Shown one piece after another: positions 1 to 7,590 of a stretch of 10,393 nucleotides of DNA (within the stretch, counting starts at the first letter, position 1; every line of letters begins with the position of its first letter). Under the pieces are notes generated by a model. The model did not search any database and was not told where the DNA came from. It saw only the letters and a list, made by a program, of their open reading frames with translations. The DNA is taken from the NCBI GenBank assembly GCA_041678645.1, contig JBAYNT010000018.1, positions 1 to 10,393 of the forward strand. Direction: 5' to 3'. This DNA is from WOZL01 sp041678645. Lineage in GTDB: Bacteria; Patescibacteriota; Dojkabacteria; SC72. The position numbers and the translations under genes were made by a program.

Positions 1-75
1 AGAAGGAGGATAGAAGATGCGAAATCTTCAAGTCTATTTTATCAAAACAGGGAAATGATTACAAACTCAACCTAG
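1..75 (+). CDS. Possible 3' end of an upstream gene (partial)
   Basis: Reading from base 1, the frame is open for 24 codons and closes with TAG at 73-75. It encodes a charged, non-repetitive tail (RRRIEDAKSSSLFYQNREMI then TNST). If real, it converges on tsaD and overlaps that gene's last 17 bases. No family is recognisable from so short a piece. An open frame of this length could arise by chance, so the call rests mainly on its protein-like composition and on reaching the window edge without a stop. Confidence 0.3.
   Translation, partial: RRRIEDAKSSSLFYQNREMITNST
13..29 (-). terminator. Weak hairpin downstream of tsaD
   Basis: GAAGAT (13-18) and ATCTTC (24-29) form a perfect 6-bp stem with a 5-base loop, about 30 bases beyond the tsaD stop. 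On the minus strand it is followed by a pyrimidine-rich stretch rather than a clean run of T. It may end the tsaCE-tsaD transcript, but the stem is AT-rich and short. Confidence 0.3.
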
Positions 76-1111
76 GATCTCTGTCTAACACCTCTAACTC
101 CTTACCCTTTAATCCATCATCTATATGTAAACTACCAACCAAACCTATCATAGCACCATTATCTCCTCTAAACTCCTTGCTGGAATACAGATACTCTAAA
201 GAATACTCTCTCTCTAAAGAACCCACTCTTCTAAGTATCTCCTCACTATTAAACACACCTCCACCTACTAATACATATTTAACATTGGGATATAGCTTTA
301 TAGCATCTGTAAGCTTAATAGCTACAGACTCATATACAGCATCTACAAAACCTCTACAGAAATCATACACCCATTCTCTCTCTGGCTTACCATCCCCTCT
401 TAGCTCTTTTGATTTATACAAAGCAGCTGTCTTAATACCAGAAAAACTAAAATTTAAGTCCCCTGAATTCTTCATAGGTACTGTAAATTCAATATTACCC
501 CTCTTACCCTTCTTAGCAAATTCTGTAACTACAGGACCACCAGGATAACCAAAGTTAAGAATTCTACCGACCTTATCAAAAGCTTCACCAGCTGCATCAT
601 CTAATGTTTGACCAATCTTCTTGTAATCACCTACCCCTTCTGAATATATTAGCTCTGTATGTTTACCTGACATTAGGAGTCCTAAGATGGGAAATATATC
701 TTCTATATCCTTTTCTAACATACCTTTACCATTAGAGTTAAGAAGTAGAGATGAGAGTAGATGACCCTCCATATGATTAACGGGTATAACTGGGATGTTA
801 TGTTCTGTAGATATTTTTTTAGCAAAGATAATACCAACCTCTAAGTCTATAGCCAAACCAGGGCCATATGTCACTGCAATGTAATCTATATCTTCTATCT
901 TTACCTTAGCTTTCTTTAGAGCTTCTTCAAATACCCTTGGAATATTTTTCTCGTGCTCTCTACGCGCTATATCTGGTACTACACCACCATACTGAGCATG
1001 TATATCAAGTTGAGACGAGACGACGGTGGAAAGCACCCTTCTGCCCCTCAGAACTGCTATTGATGTGTCATCACAGCTTGTATCTATTCCTAGTACCAGA
1101 CTATCCTTCAT
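59..1111 (-). CDS. tsaD: tRNA N6-adenosine threonylcarbamoyltransferase TsaD
   Basis: TsaD (Kae1/YgjD family) transfers the threonylcarbamoyl group from threonylcarbamoyl-AMP to A37 of tRNAs that read ANN codons, in the cytoplasm. The 350-aa length is normal for the family. Visible signatures are the N-terminal ASKHA phosphate loop (IDTSCDDTS, residues 9-17), the metal-binding HMEGH (113-117), DDAAGEAFDK (171-180), FSFSGIKTA (221-229), the GGG turn (283-285) and the C-terminal DNGAM with its metal-ligand Asp at 317. The ATG at 1111 is supported by its position directly before the first beta strand. The last 11 bases of the TsaC-TsaE fusion gene overlap the start, so translation is probably coupled. 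The partner TsaB is not in this window. Confidence 0.97.
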   Translation of the reverse strand: MKDSLVLGIDTSCDDTSIAVLRGRRVLSTVVSSQLDIHAQYGGVVPDIARREHEKNIPRVFEEALKKAKVKIEDIDYIAVTYGPGLAIDLEVGIIFAKKISTEHNIPVIPVNHMEGHLLSSLLLNSNGKGMLEKDIEDIFPILGLLMSGKHTELIYSEGVGDYKKIGQTLDDAAGEAFDKVGRILNFGYPGGPVVTEFAKKGKRGNIEFTVPMKNSGDLNFSFSGIKTAALYKSKELRGDGKPEREWVYDFCRGFVDAVYESVAIKLTDAIKLYPNVKYVLVGGGVFNSEEILRRVGSLEREYSLEYLYSSKEFRGDNGAMIGLVGSLHIDDGLKGKELEVLDRDPRLSL

Positions 1112-2180
1112 ATATTGTTATCTCTCTTTTTTCTAAAGAGATGTAATTAAATTTAATATTGTATATTGGTATATTCATATTATCGCATAGAGCCTGAATC
1201 TCTTGATAGAATTTGTCAGCCCACTCTATTACGACAATATTTCTAGCTTCTAGATGCTCTATTAACCCACTTCTTTCTAGTTCATCATCCATTAGTCTCC
1301 ATGTATCCATATGAGCTAATGTTTTATCATTGTATTTATACTCGTTTATTATCGTATATGTTGGAGAATTAACTATTTCTTTTACCCCTAGCTGTCTGCC
1401 TATACCTTTAGTAAATTGTGTTTTTCCTGCACCTAGTTCCCCACTTAGTGCTACGACCAATGGTTTGTTTGAGTCTATATATTCTTTACTAAATTGGTAT
1501 CCTAGTTGGGTTGTTTGTTCTGGTGTATCTGTAATCTTAGTTAAGAGTTTTCTATTTTTAATTATAGCTTCTTCGAATTTAAGTTTACCTTCTCTTAGTA
1601 TAGAGAGGGTGTTTAGTGTTGTGTCTAGTACTGTAGAGGGTGGGTTTTGTGGTAGTTCTCCTGCGTCTATTATTAGATCTATCATATCTAAGCTTTTCTT
1701 AGGGAGATTCTGTATTAGCTTATCTATACTGTATGGGGCTGGTTTGTATGACATATTTGCTGATGTTGCTGTTATTGGTTTGCCATATTCTTTTATCAAG
1801 TCTAGTAGTAATTGGTAGTCTGGTATTCTTACTCCTATGGTCCCTTGTTGGGATACTACTGGGGGTGGTAGTATGCCTTTGCTTATAGATATGACAGTTA
1901 TTGGACCTGGTAGGTAGTTGTTGTATATATTTTCTCCCATTTCATTTATTTCTACATATTTACTTGCCATTTGTTTGTCTGACATAGCTACAGATATTGG
2001 TTTAGATCCTCTGAATTTTTTGTATGTTAGTAGTTTTTTTAGTGCTTGAGTATTGGTAGCGTCTACTCCTATACCGTAGCACGTTTCAGTGGGGTATATG
2101 ATAGTGCCACCGTTGTTTAATATCTTTATTGCTTTATTAATAATGTCTGGTGTATTGTTGTTTACTTTTATTATTTGCAT
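1101..2180 (-). CDS. tsaC-tsaE: TsaC-TsaE fusion: threonylcarbamoyl-AMP synthase joined to the t6A ATPase
   Basis: A 359-aa protein carrying two steps of t6A synthesis. Residues 1 to about 205 are a YrdC/Sua5/TsaC domain that makes threonylcarbamoyl-AMP from threonine, bicarbonate and ATP: YPTETCYGIG (29-38), the KKFRGSKP basic motif (54-61), TSAN (139-142), STVLD (182-186) and REG (196-198). Residues about 210-359 are a TsaE P-loop ATPase: Walker A GELGAGKT (247-254), SPTYTIINEY (272-281), HMDTWR (290-295) and VIEWADK (317-323). The open frame extends to 2357, but that extension is an antisense read of tRNA-Asp. The ATG at 2180 starts exactly at the YrdC beta strand and lies 6 bases from a perfect TATAAT. 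In most bacteria TsaC and TsaE are separate proteins. The gene runs into tsaD with an 11-base overlap. Confidence 0.95.
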   Translation of the reverse strand: MQIIKVNNNTPDIINKAIKILNNGGTIIYPTETCYGIGVDATNTQALKKLLTYKKFRGSKPISVAMSDKQMASKYVEINEMGENIYNNYLPGPITVISISKGILPPPVVSQQGTIGVRIPDYQLLLDLIKEYGKPITATSANMSYKPAPYSIDKLIQNLPKKSLDMIDLIIDAGELPQNPPSTVLDTTLNTLSILREGKLKFEEAIIKNRKLLTKITDTPEQTTQLGYQFSKEYIDSNKPLVVALSGELGAGKTQFTKGIGRQLGVKEIVNSPTYTIINEYKYNDKTLAHMDTWRLMDDELERSGLIEHLEARNIVVIEWADKFYQEIQALCDNMNIPIYNIKFNYISLEKREITIYEG

Positions 2181-2186
2181 GGGGTT

Positions 2187-2192
2187 ATTATA
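2187..2192 (-). promoter_or_regulatory. -10 box of the tsaCE-tsaD operon (probably leaderless)
   Basis: The minus strand carries a perfect TATAAT that ends 6 bases before the ATG at 2180. Transcription would therefore start at or next to the A of the start codon, giving a leaderless message. I see no good -35 hexamer at 16-18 bases and no Shine-Dalgarno site. Confidence 0.5.
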
Positions 2193-2203
2193 CCTTATCT
2201 TGA

Positions 2204-2232
2204 TTGTTTTTTTGTATGTGGTTTGATATACT
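2204..2232 (+). promoter_or_regulatory. Putative promoter of tRNA-Asp
   Basis: TTGTTT (2204-2209) and TATACT (2227-2232) are separated by 17 bases. Initiation would fall near 2239, about 10 bases before the mature 5' end of the tRNA. The -10 matches the consensus at 5 of 6 positions and the -35 at only 3 of 6. It diverges from the tsaCE promoter. Confidence 0.4.
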
Positions 2233-2249
2233 TTGTGCGCATTACATAT

Positions 2250-2326
2250 GGGGTGGTAGCTCAACTGGTTAGAGCATTGCACTGTCACTGCAAAGGTTGC
2301 GGGTTCGAGTCCCGTCCATCCCGCCA
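2250..2326 (+). tRNA. trnD: tRNA-Asp (anticodon GTC), CCA encoded
   Basis: A full cloverleaf can be folded by eye. Acceptor GGGGTGG (2250-2256) pairs with CCATCCC (2316-2322) with one G-U. The D stem is GCTC/GAGC. The anticodon stem TTGCA/TGCAA encloses CTGTCAC (2282-2288), giving GTC at 2284-2286. The variable loop has 5 bases. The T stem GCGGG/CCCGT carries the loop TTCGAGT. The discriminator is G (2323), as expected for bacterial tRNA-Asp, and CCA (2324-2326) is encoded. With C at position 36 it is not expected to be a t6A substrate, so its position next to the t6A genes is probably coincidental. Confidence 0.97.
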
Positions 2327-2335
2327 TTCTTTCAA

Positions 2336-2526
2336 GGTTGCGACAAGACCCGTCCACTATGCTTAAGAAGCCTTTATGGTGTTGCGTTATTTTTAATTGA
2401 AAAATAGAGTTTTCAGAATAACGGCCTGGTGGATGAAAAACCCCCGAAAAGGAGTAGCTTTTAGTAGCCCTTGGTTCGAAGGTAAAAGCCCTTTATATTC
2501 CCTTTCCTACTACACACATATTGTTT
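2336..2526 (+). repeat. Intergenic element A: candidate structured RNA/repeat, homologous to element B
   Basis: This stretch starts about 10 bases after the tRNA CCA and resembles 9904-10082 in the same orientation. Shared blocks are ACAAGACCCGTCCACTAT (2343-2360, identical), GGCCTGGTGGATGAAAA (2423-2439, 16/17), CTTGGTTCGAAG (2470-2481, identical), AAGCC (2486-2490) and CATATTGTT (2517-2525). Spacing of the first four blocks agrees within one base between copies. Possible helices are CGTTATT (2385-2391) with AATAACG (2417-2423) enclosing TGAAAA/TTTTCA (2398-2403/2410-2415), and CCTT/AAGG (2469-2472/2479-2482). CGTCCAC (2351-2357) could also pair with GTGGATG (2429-2435). It ends near a run of 8 T (2524-2531). 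No reading frame is conserved between copies, so it is not a coding repeat. I do not recognise it as a known RNA family. Confidence 0.6.
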
Positions 2527-2536
2527 TTTTTAGAAC

Positions 2537-2563
2537 AAAGACTATACTTTCTCCCTAGTCTTT
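2537..2563. terminator. Inverted repeat across the transketolase stop codon
   Basis: AAAGACTA (2537-2544) and TAGTCTTT (2556-2563) form a perfect 8-bp stem with an 11-base loop that contains part of the transketolase stop codon (2555-2557). It is symmetric, so it could act on either strand between the converging element-A and operon transcripts. Neither side has a T run directly after the stem, so it is at best a weak intrinsic terminator or a 3'-end stabiliser. Confidence 0.4.
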
Positions 2564-4537
2564 AATTATCTTTGTGATATGCCTTGCAATAGAATCAGTA
2601 TCTAAACCAAGACGTTCCATCACTTCGCGATTTCTACCTGTCATAGCAAAGTCAAAACCGATTGTACTTATACCCTTCACAGAGCTTCCCAATTGGTTTT
2701 TCAACAAATTTTGAGCTATCAGGCCAGCAAGTGGCTCAGGATTTCCATTGTACACGATCACAACAGGAACGTCCTTAGCAAGAAGGGACAACAATTGAGT
2801 ATCATTGACTGATTTTGGATTAACTACATTAATGACATTTACATTTATACCCTCAGAAACTAATTTCTGAGCAGCTTCAAACGCATTTAAAACCGGAAAT
2901 CCAGCCCCTACAACCACAACATCAGGATTCTCTGAATTGATTAAAGGATAATAACCCTTATCACCTTTTTCAAAATGGTTTGTATACAAAGGATCTACTG
3001 CAGCTCCATGCCTACGAACCAATGTTATATCATGTGCTTCAATAGCTTCATTCATAGACAAAACCCAATCTTCTGGATCCATAATCTCTCGCATATTAAT
3101 ACCAGGCATACTCATAATAGCACCCGGCTGTCCAGAAGACGTGTGTGTATATCCATTACGTGTTGAAGACAACCCCGCGAATTGTGACATTATAACAATA
3201 CTACCAAACCCATTAGGTGCCTTTTGATTTGCAAAACCTTGAGCCGCAGCATTTATTTGATCTACATATCTATATAAGAATTGATCTCCTGTCGCGGTTA
3301 AAACGATAGCATTAGGATCAGACGCAGCTATACCATAAGCCATAGACATCATATGCTGTTCTCTCAAACCACAATTAACGAAGATTGAACCTTTTGTAGA
3401 ATCCCTATTCTCAAGATTAAAACCACACTCTTCCGCAAAATCGTTTTGCCAATAATCTGCAGTCAGAAAATAAACTGGACGACCTGTCTCCACAGCGTAT
3501 TCATTTAACTGCTTGAGATACTCAACTAATGTTTTCCCAGCATCTTCTAAGACATCTTCTGTTATTTCGATATTTATTGGCGGATAAAACATCTCCCTCT
3601 CCTCTTGAGTTTGAACATTTCGCATATTTACAGTTCGGTCTTGCAGATTCTGCATATTCTCTTCCAATCTTTGAGATACAATACGAATTCCTTCGTGAAG
3701 TTTTTCTCGGGGACATGTACTCAATGTATGATAACCACAAATACTGTCTTCAGTCTGTGGTAAATCCTTACCTTTAACGGTATTCGCAATAATTGCTAAA
3801 GGGCGCTCTCTCTCATGGCTCATTGCAAGATATACATTGTGAATTTCTTGAATATCATGACCATCTTCTATAACCTCGACATCCCATCCCATCGCATTCC
3901 AGTAATCTGTGAAATTAAAGTGTGGGTCAACCTGATCTGTATGGCAGGATAATTGACCTCCATTGCGATCAACAATAACCACAAGGTTATCAAGACCCAG
4001 TGTAGCCGCTTGTTGAGCCGCTTCCGTAATGTTCCCTTCCTGCATCTCCCCATCTCCTAAAAAAACCACCGACTTGTAATTCTTACCTCTCGCTTTTGCA
4101 TCTAACGCACAACCTACTCCATATGACAAACCCATACCTAAAGATCCATTTGGTGCAATATCCACACCTGGTGTATTCATATTTTCATGTCCATCTAAAC
4201 CATCTATAGTACGATAATGCTGTAATTCCTCTTGATCTATCCATCCTAATTTCGCAAAAAGAGAGTATCTTAATGGTCCGAGATGGCCTCTTATAATAAC
4301 TCTGTCACGATCTGTGTTATCAGGGTCTTCTCGATCAATAGAAAGGTGTCCTCCAAAATAAAGAACTGTCATCAATTCTGCTGATGAGGAGGAAGCACCT
4401 ATATGACCATTGGAAACAGTATCTATTGTTTGCAAAGCACTTAATCTAAGTTCATCTGCAACTATCTTTAATGATAAAATATCATTGCAATTTAATTCTT
4501 GTGGGGCAGCTTCAATCGTTACAATCTCAGCTGACAT
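2555..4537 (-). CDS. Transketolase, full-length single chain
   Basis: A TPP-dependent enzyme that moves two-carbon ketol units between sugar phosphates. At 660 aa it matches full-length bacterial transketolases rather than the split two-subunit type. The pyrophosphate-binding domain has GHIG (44-47), RGHLG (83-87), DGH (115-117) and the TPP/Mg motif GDGEMQEGN (161-169) ending at N192. The pyrimidine domain has REQH with the catalytic Glu at 393, and a His in GYTH (465) at the position of the family's active-site His. A C-terminal domain follows from about 535. It is last in the operon and its ATG overlaps the hydrolase gene by 11 bases. No Shine-Dalgarno site is visible. The linker around 290-320 is rich in Q, N and E. 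Its setting beside kinase, glycosyltransferase and SDR genes, not pentose-phosphate genes, leaves open a specialised substrate. Confidence 0.93.
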   Translation of the reverse strand: MSAEIVTIEAAPQELNCNDILSLKIVADELRLSALQTIDTVSNGHIGASSSSAELMTVLYFGGHLSIDREDPDNTDRDRVIIRGHLGPLRYSLFAKLGWIDQEELQHYRTIDGLDGHENMNTPGVDIAPNGSLGMGLSYGVGCALDAKARGKNYKSVVFLGDGEMQEGNITEAAQQAATLGLDNLVVIVDRNGGQLSCHTDQVDPHFNFTDYWNAMGWDVEVIEDGHDIQEIHNVYLAMSHERERPLAIIANTVKGKDLPQTEDSICGYHTLSTCPREKLHEGIRIVSQRLEENMQNLQDRTVNMRNVQTQEEREMFYPPINIEITEDVLEDAGKTLVEYLKQLNEYAVETGRPVYFLTADYWQNDFAEECGFNLENRDSTKGSIFVNCGLREQHMMSMAYGIAASDPNAIVLTATGDQFLYRYVDQINAAAQGFANQKAPNGFGSIVIMSQFAGLSSTRNGYTHTSSGQPGAIMSMPGINMREIMDPEDWVLSMNEAIEAHDITLVRRHGAAVDPLYTNHFEKGDKGYYPLINSENPDVVVVGAGFPVLNAFEAAQKLVSEGINVNVINVVNPKSVNDTQLLSLLAKDVPVVIVYNGNPEPLAGLIAQNLLKNQLGSSVKGISTIGFDFAMTGRNREVMERLGLDTDSIARHITKIIKD

Positions 4538-5123
4538 AATTTTGATTAATTAATGATTTTAATTTTTCAACATACCACTTTAGTCCGTTTTCACCTACGA
4601 AATTGAAATCTGCATCTCCAAGACCATGATCTGCATCACCGACAATAAACAAATCTTCTTCATTCCCTAGATAGTTTTTAATTTCTTCCGGAGTAAAAAA
4701 CTTATCTCGACTACCATGAACTGCAAAAAGCTCCCTATTAGTAGGCTTAGTAAAAACGATACCTTGGAATTCCTTCAAAAGACCAAACACTCCCAATGAG
4801 AGAAATCTCTCTGGGTCTACCAGAGAAGAAATTAATCCCCCATATGATTTACCGGCAAGATGCACTCTTACACTTGGATACATCTCAATAACTCGATCAA
4901 GAACCTTGTTAAGCTCCTTTAATTCACGAGTTTGATCAATCCCTTCCTCTTCTCGCATGAAAAAGCCGAAATCCCATGTAACTACTGCAAAGCCATTCTT
5001 TAGAAGAAGATCTGAAAGACTCTGAACAAGAATATTATCTTGCCCTCCTTTTATGCCTGGAGAAATAACAACAACATCAGAAAAATCATTCTTTGGCATC
5101 TGAACTTTCAAGTTGTTATCCAT
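4527..5123 (-). CDS. Alpha/beta hydrolase, KANL3/Tex30-like
   Basis: A 198-aa alpha/beta-hydrolase fold protein with a complete apparent Ser-Asp-His triad: nucleophile elbow GKSYGG with Ser93, Asp140 in HGSRDKF, and His166 in GDADHGL. The first strand and oxyanion region are VVVISPGIKGG (17-27). The short, lid-poor layout is that of the dienelactone-hydrolase/KANL3-Tex30 group, whose bacterial members mostly have unknown substrates. There is no signal peptide, so it is cytoplasmic. It is preceded by the only sizeable gap in the operon (64 bases after the SDR gene) and overlaps transketolase by 11 bases, so these two genes form the operon's tail. The substrate cannot be inferred; an ester or acyl-thioester intermediate of the same pathway is possible. 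Confidence 0.82.
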   Translation of the reverse strand: MDNNLKVQMPKNDFSDVVVISPGIKGGQDNILVQSLSDLLLKNGFAVVTWDFGFFMREEEGIDQTRELKELNKVLDRVIEMYPSVRVHLAGKSYGGLISSLVDPERFLSLGVFGLLKEFQGIVFTKPTNRELFAVHGSRDKFFTPEEIKNYLGNEEDLFIVGDADHGLGDADFNFVGENGLKWYVEKLKSLINQNYVS

Positions 5124-5187
5124 ATTTATTGCTATAAAAGATAATTTAAATGATTTTATATCAAAACATCACTGTTTACAAGCAAAA

Positions 5188-5862
5188 TCAGTTATCATAA
5201 CCAATGAATAATTGCGTTTTCTTATTTCGAATCACCTCAGGTAATGCCTTCACAATCTTAGTTACAATCTGCTCTGGTTTAAAAACATTCGATGAGTCAA
5301 ACAATTTCTGCAGCTCATCACCTCCAACAGAATCTTTGCAAATATTAGACTTAAAGGCAGGTGGCAATACAGTCAAAAAGAGCTTGTTCTCATTTTCAAA
5401 TTCTTTAGTCAAAGAGTTAGCCAAACCTATTAATCCCATTTTTGAAGCACTGTATACCGAAAAGTTTGCATGCCCAATTTCCAAACCAGCATGGGATCCT
5501 ATATAGATAAATACACCCTCTGCATTTAGATTATTAACATATTGACGAGAAAGCTTTATTGCTAAGACTAAATTAGTATTAACTACCTTTTCAATTTCTT
5601 CATTACTGATATCTTTCAAAGCTTTAAATGATGCAATACCCAAGCAATTAAATATTAGATCAAACGAGTCCTCAAACTCGGGGATATCTTCTACGATATC
5701 AGCTTTCATAATCCTCAGATTATCACTATTAATTTTTTCAAGCCCATTAGTCGATCTAGATACAGCCACAACCGAATGCGAGATTGAATAATGCTTAACT
5801 AGTGCCAAACCTAAACCAGCATTGGCACCTAATATTAATACTTTTTTTTCAATTTTCTTCAA
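5188..5862 (-). CDS. Short-chain dehydrogenase/reductase (SDR)
   Basis: A classical SDR that carries out NAD(P)-dependent oxidation or reduction of a hydroxyl or carbonyl. Counting from the TTG start at 5862, it has the Rossmann loop GANAGLG (12-18), an acidic AD pair (54-55), NCLG (72-75) in place of NNAG, catalytic Ser123 in IYIGSHAG, and YSASK with Tyr137 and Lys141. It is about 224 aa, slightly short for the family, with a small C-terminal cap. Start choice: the frame stays open to a TTG at 5922 and an ATG at 5895. Both would add a stretch encoded inside the CYTH gene, whereas TTG 5862 puts VLILG at residues 8-12 as usual. That start overlaps the CYTH gene by 14 bases. An Arg after the second strand (VSRS) hints at NADP. 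Confidence 0.88.
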   Translation of the reverse strand: MKKIEKKVLILGANAGLGLALVKHYSISHSVVAVSRSTNGLEKINSDNLRIMKADIVEDIPEFEDSFDLIFNCLGIASFKALKDISNEEIEKVVNTNLVLAIKLSRQYVNNLNAEGVFIYIGSHAGLEIGHANFSVYSASKMGLIGLANSLTKEFENENKLFLTVLPPAFKSNICKDSVGGDELQKLFDSSNVFKPEQIVTKIVKALPEVIRNKKTQLFIGYDN

Positions 5863-6328
5863 TAATATATTCTTTAATATTAGCAACAATCGCATCAAGT
5901 CTGTTTTTATCTGAAAACTCAATTTCTAAATATGCTTTTCCATTCATAAGATCAAGATCACAGTCACATCCTAAAACAGTATAAGATTTTCTTGTTTTTT
6001 TATATGAATTCGCTTTCTGGAATCCCATCAACTTAATCATTTCTATCAGCGTTACTATCTGGTTCTCTGCAAATTCATTCTCAATTTCGATCTTTTCTTT
6101 TATCTCGCCAACAGAGTTAGGATTCCCTTCCGATTTTAAAGTTAGATAATGACTTAACTGTCCATCTGCATCTTCATATGATACTCGGAAGAAATAATCT
6201 CCATGGTTCTGATAAATATCTCTACTTAATACTTTTTGTGAAATCAATTTTCCCCCAAGAGCTAAAAGTTTTTTCTCAAGATCCTCAATATTTGTTACAA
6301 GATATGTAATTTCAACTTCTTTTGACAT
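5849..6328 (-). CDS. CYTH-domain protein (class IV adenylyl cyclase/triphosphatase fold), variant motif
   Basis: A 159-aa protein with the order of charged motifs seen in CYTH tunnel-fold enzymes, which bind triphosphate groups: an N-terminal EVEIT (4-8), YFFRV with Arg48, YLTLK with Lys65, EIKEK (75-79), YKKTRK (109-114), DLDL (124-127) and a C-terminal YLEIEF with Glu135/Glu137. The family signature ExExK is degenerate: the lysine is replaced by Thr8. The enzyme may therefore have changed activity, or may be a cyclase-type member with relaxed motif use. Family roles include adenylyl cyclase, thiamine triphosphatase and inorganic triphosphatase; which applies here is not readable. Its ATG overlaps the glycosyltransferase stop as TAATG, implying coupled translation. 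Confidence 0.8.
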   Translation of the reverse strand: MSKEVEITYLVTNIEDLEKKLLALGGKLISQKVLSRDIYQNHGDYFFRVSYEDADGQLSHYLTLKSEGNPNSVGEIKEKIEIENEFAENQIVTLIEMIKLMGFQKANSYKKTRKSYTVLGCDCDLDLMNGKAYLEIEFSDKNRLDAIVANIKEYIIEEN

Positions 6329-7590
6329 TACTTGATCCCTAATAAGTTAAAGTACTTCAGTATATTCTTTTTTGCATCATACTTCTCTATCATGTGATTT
6401 CTGCTTTCAATTCGCATTTGCTTTCTGTTCATTCCTTGTAAAGACTTTATCATGTCACTATAGCCTTGCAAGTTTCCATACTCAACAGAAATACCATTTA
6501 GCCCATTAATACACTGCTCGTTTAATCCACCTTCGCAAGAAGTAATAACAATTGGCCCTTCATTCTTACCAGCAAGATATCTTGCTTCTACTGGAGCCAT
6601 ACCAAAAGGTTCAAATTTCGACAAGTGCATACTATATTCACAATTCTTCCATTGCCAAAGTAGTAGTGGAAGATGCATATCTTTTTCTGTATATAATATC
6701 CCGTCAACATTGTATCTCTTATATAACTCTTTCATTTTTTTGATAAGTGGGTCATCGGCTGTATAAGCTAAACTAAGTATAATAAGAAAAGGATCTTCTC
6801 CATTTTTCCTCATTAGATCATAAAACTTTACAACTTCATCAAAACCCTTGTAGGGCTCTAGTCTTCCAAGTGTAAAGACGATTTTCCTATCAATCGGAAT
6901 ATTATATTGCTTTAATTCCTTAATAATCGTCAACTCATCTATTTCATCATACCTTTCACTATTTAGATTGATTCCAGACAACGATTCAACTAGTTTGTCT
7001 TCAGAAACAGAATAACTGTTGATCAACTCTTCTCTTAAATATTCACTTGAAAAACTTACCACTACTTTCTTGTTCTCTGCAATTCCTTTAAGACATTGCT
7101 TCTCCCACTCAAACCTTCCAGGAATCCCTGTTTTATGTATACTTTCCAAGCTTTGGGGGGAAATTGAGAGTACGGTAATGTTTGTGAAATCTAAGGAATC
7201 CGCGACTTTCATGAACGATGTATCAATAGCAATTACATAGTTTTTGCAGTATTTTTTAGCAATTCTGTTTATTTCCTTAGCTGCATTTTCCGATGCCAAA
7301 TCCCAATTTTGAGGTCCACCATAACCTTCCAACCCCTCCAATCCGTCTTCAACACTAATTACGTCCCCATTAAGTTTCCTTGCTAGCTTTTTAGTTGAAA
7401 CTGAGGTCTTTTTACAGTAGCCAAAGAATTCTGGTGCTCTGTATGTCGTTATTAAATACAAGTCATACTTATTTTTAATATTTTCTTTTTCTGAAATGGT
7501 ATCCAAGTAGCTCTTAACAAAAGTTCCTATCCCGGCATAAAAACTAGTTATTCCATCATTTGCTAAAATAAAAAGAGCTTTCTTTTTCAT
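6328..7590 (-). CDS. GT4-type glycosyltransferase
   Basis: A 420-aa GT-B fold glycosyltransferase, probably cytoplasmic because there is no signal or membrane segment. The N-terminal domain opens with a Rossmann-like strand and a glycine loop at GIGTF (20-24). The C-terminal domain has FTLGRLEPYKG (239-249), a phosphate-binding loop typical of GT4, and the EX7E motif from Glu327 to Glu335 in SKFEPFGMAPVEA, followed by EGGLNE (353-358) and NGLNG (362-366). These indicate a retaining enzyme using a nucleotide sugar. The strong EPFGM..VEA block also recalls sucrose-phosphate or glycogen synthase-like members, so a sugar or sugar phosphate acceptor is possible. It overlaps the upstream kinase by ATGA and the downstream CYTH gene by one base. 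Confidence 0.9.
   Translation of the reverse strand: MKKKALFILANDGITSFYAGIGTFVKSYLDTISEKENIKNKYDLYLITTYRAPEFFGYCKKTSVSTKKLARKLNGDVISVEDGLEGLEGYGGPQNWDLASENAAKEINRIAKKYCKNYVIAIDTSFMKVADSLDFTNITVLSISPQSLESIHKTGIPGRFEWEKQCLKGIAENKKVVVSFSSEYLREELINSYSVSEDKLVESLSGINLNSERYDEIDELTIIKELKQYNIPIDRKIVFTLGRLEPYKGFDEVVKFYDLMRKNGEDPFLIILSLAYTADDPLIKKMKELYKRYNVDGILYTEKDMHLPLLLWQWKNCEYSMHLSKFEPFGMAPVEARYLAGKNEGPIVITSCEGGLNEQCINGLNGISVEYGNLQGYSDMIKSLQGMNRKQMRIESRNHMIEKYDAKKNILKYFNLLGIK

Noticed and set aside
177..548. Plus-strand open frame opposite tsaD, with similar shadow frames at 937-1146 and 1330-1818
   Set aside because: They are antisense to genes with full family motifs, are rich in Ser, Leu and Pro from complementary codons, and have no promoter.
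2181..2357. N-terminal extension of the TsaC-TsaE frame on the minus strand
   Set aside because: It translates the antisense of tRNA-Asp (the well-known spurious WTGLEPATF..QLSYHP type peptide). The YrdC domain begins exactly at the ATG at 2180.
2175..2366. 63-aa plus-strand frame across the tRNA
   Set aside because: Contains the familiar VAQLVRAL..GFESRPS peptide produced by translating a tRNA gene; not a protein.
2433..2557. Short frames within elements A and B starting at ATGAAAA
   Set aside because: The encoded peptides of the two copies are unrelated because the conserved bases fall in different frames, so the conservation is not at protein level.
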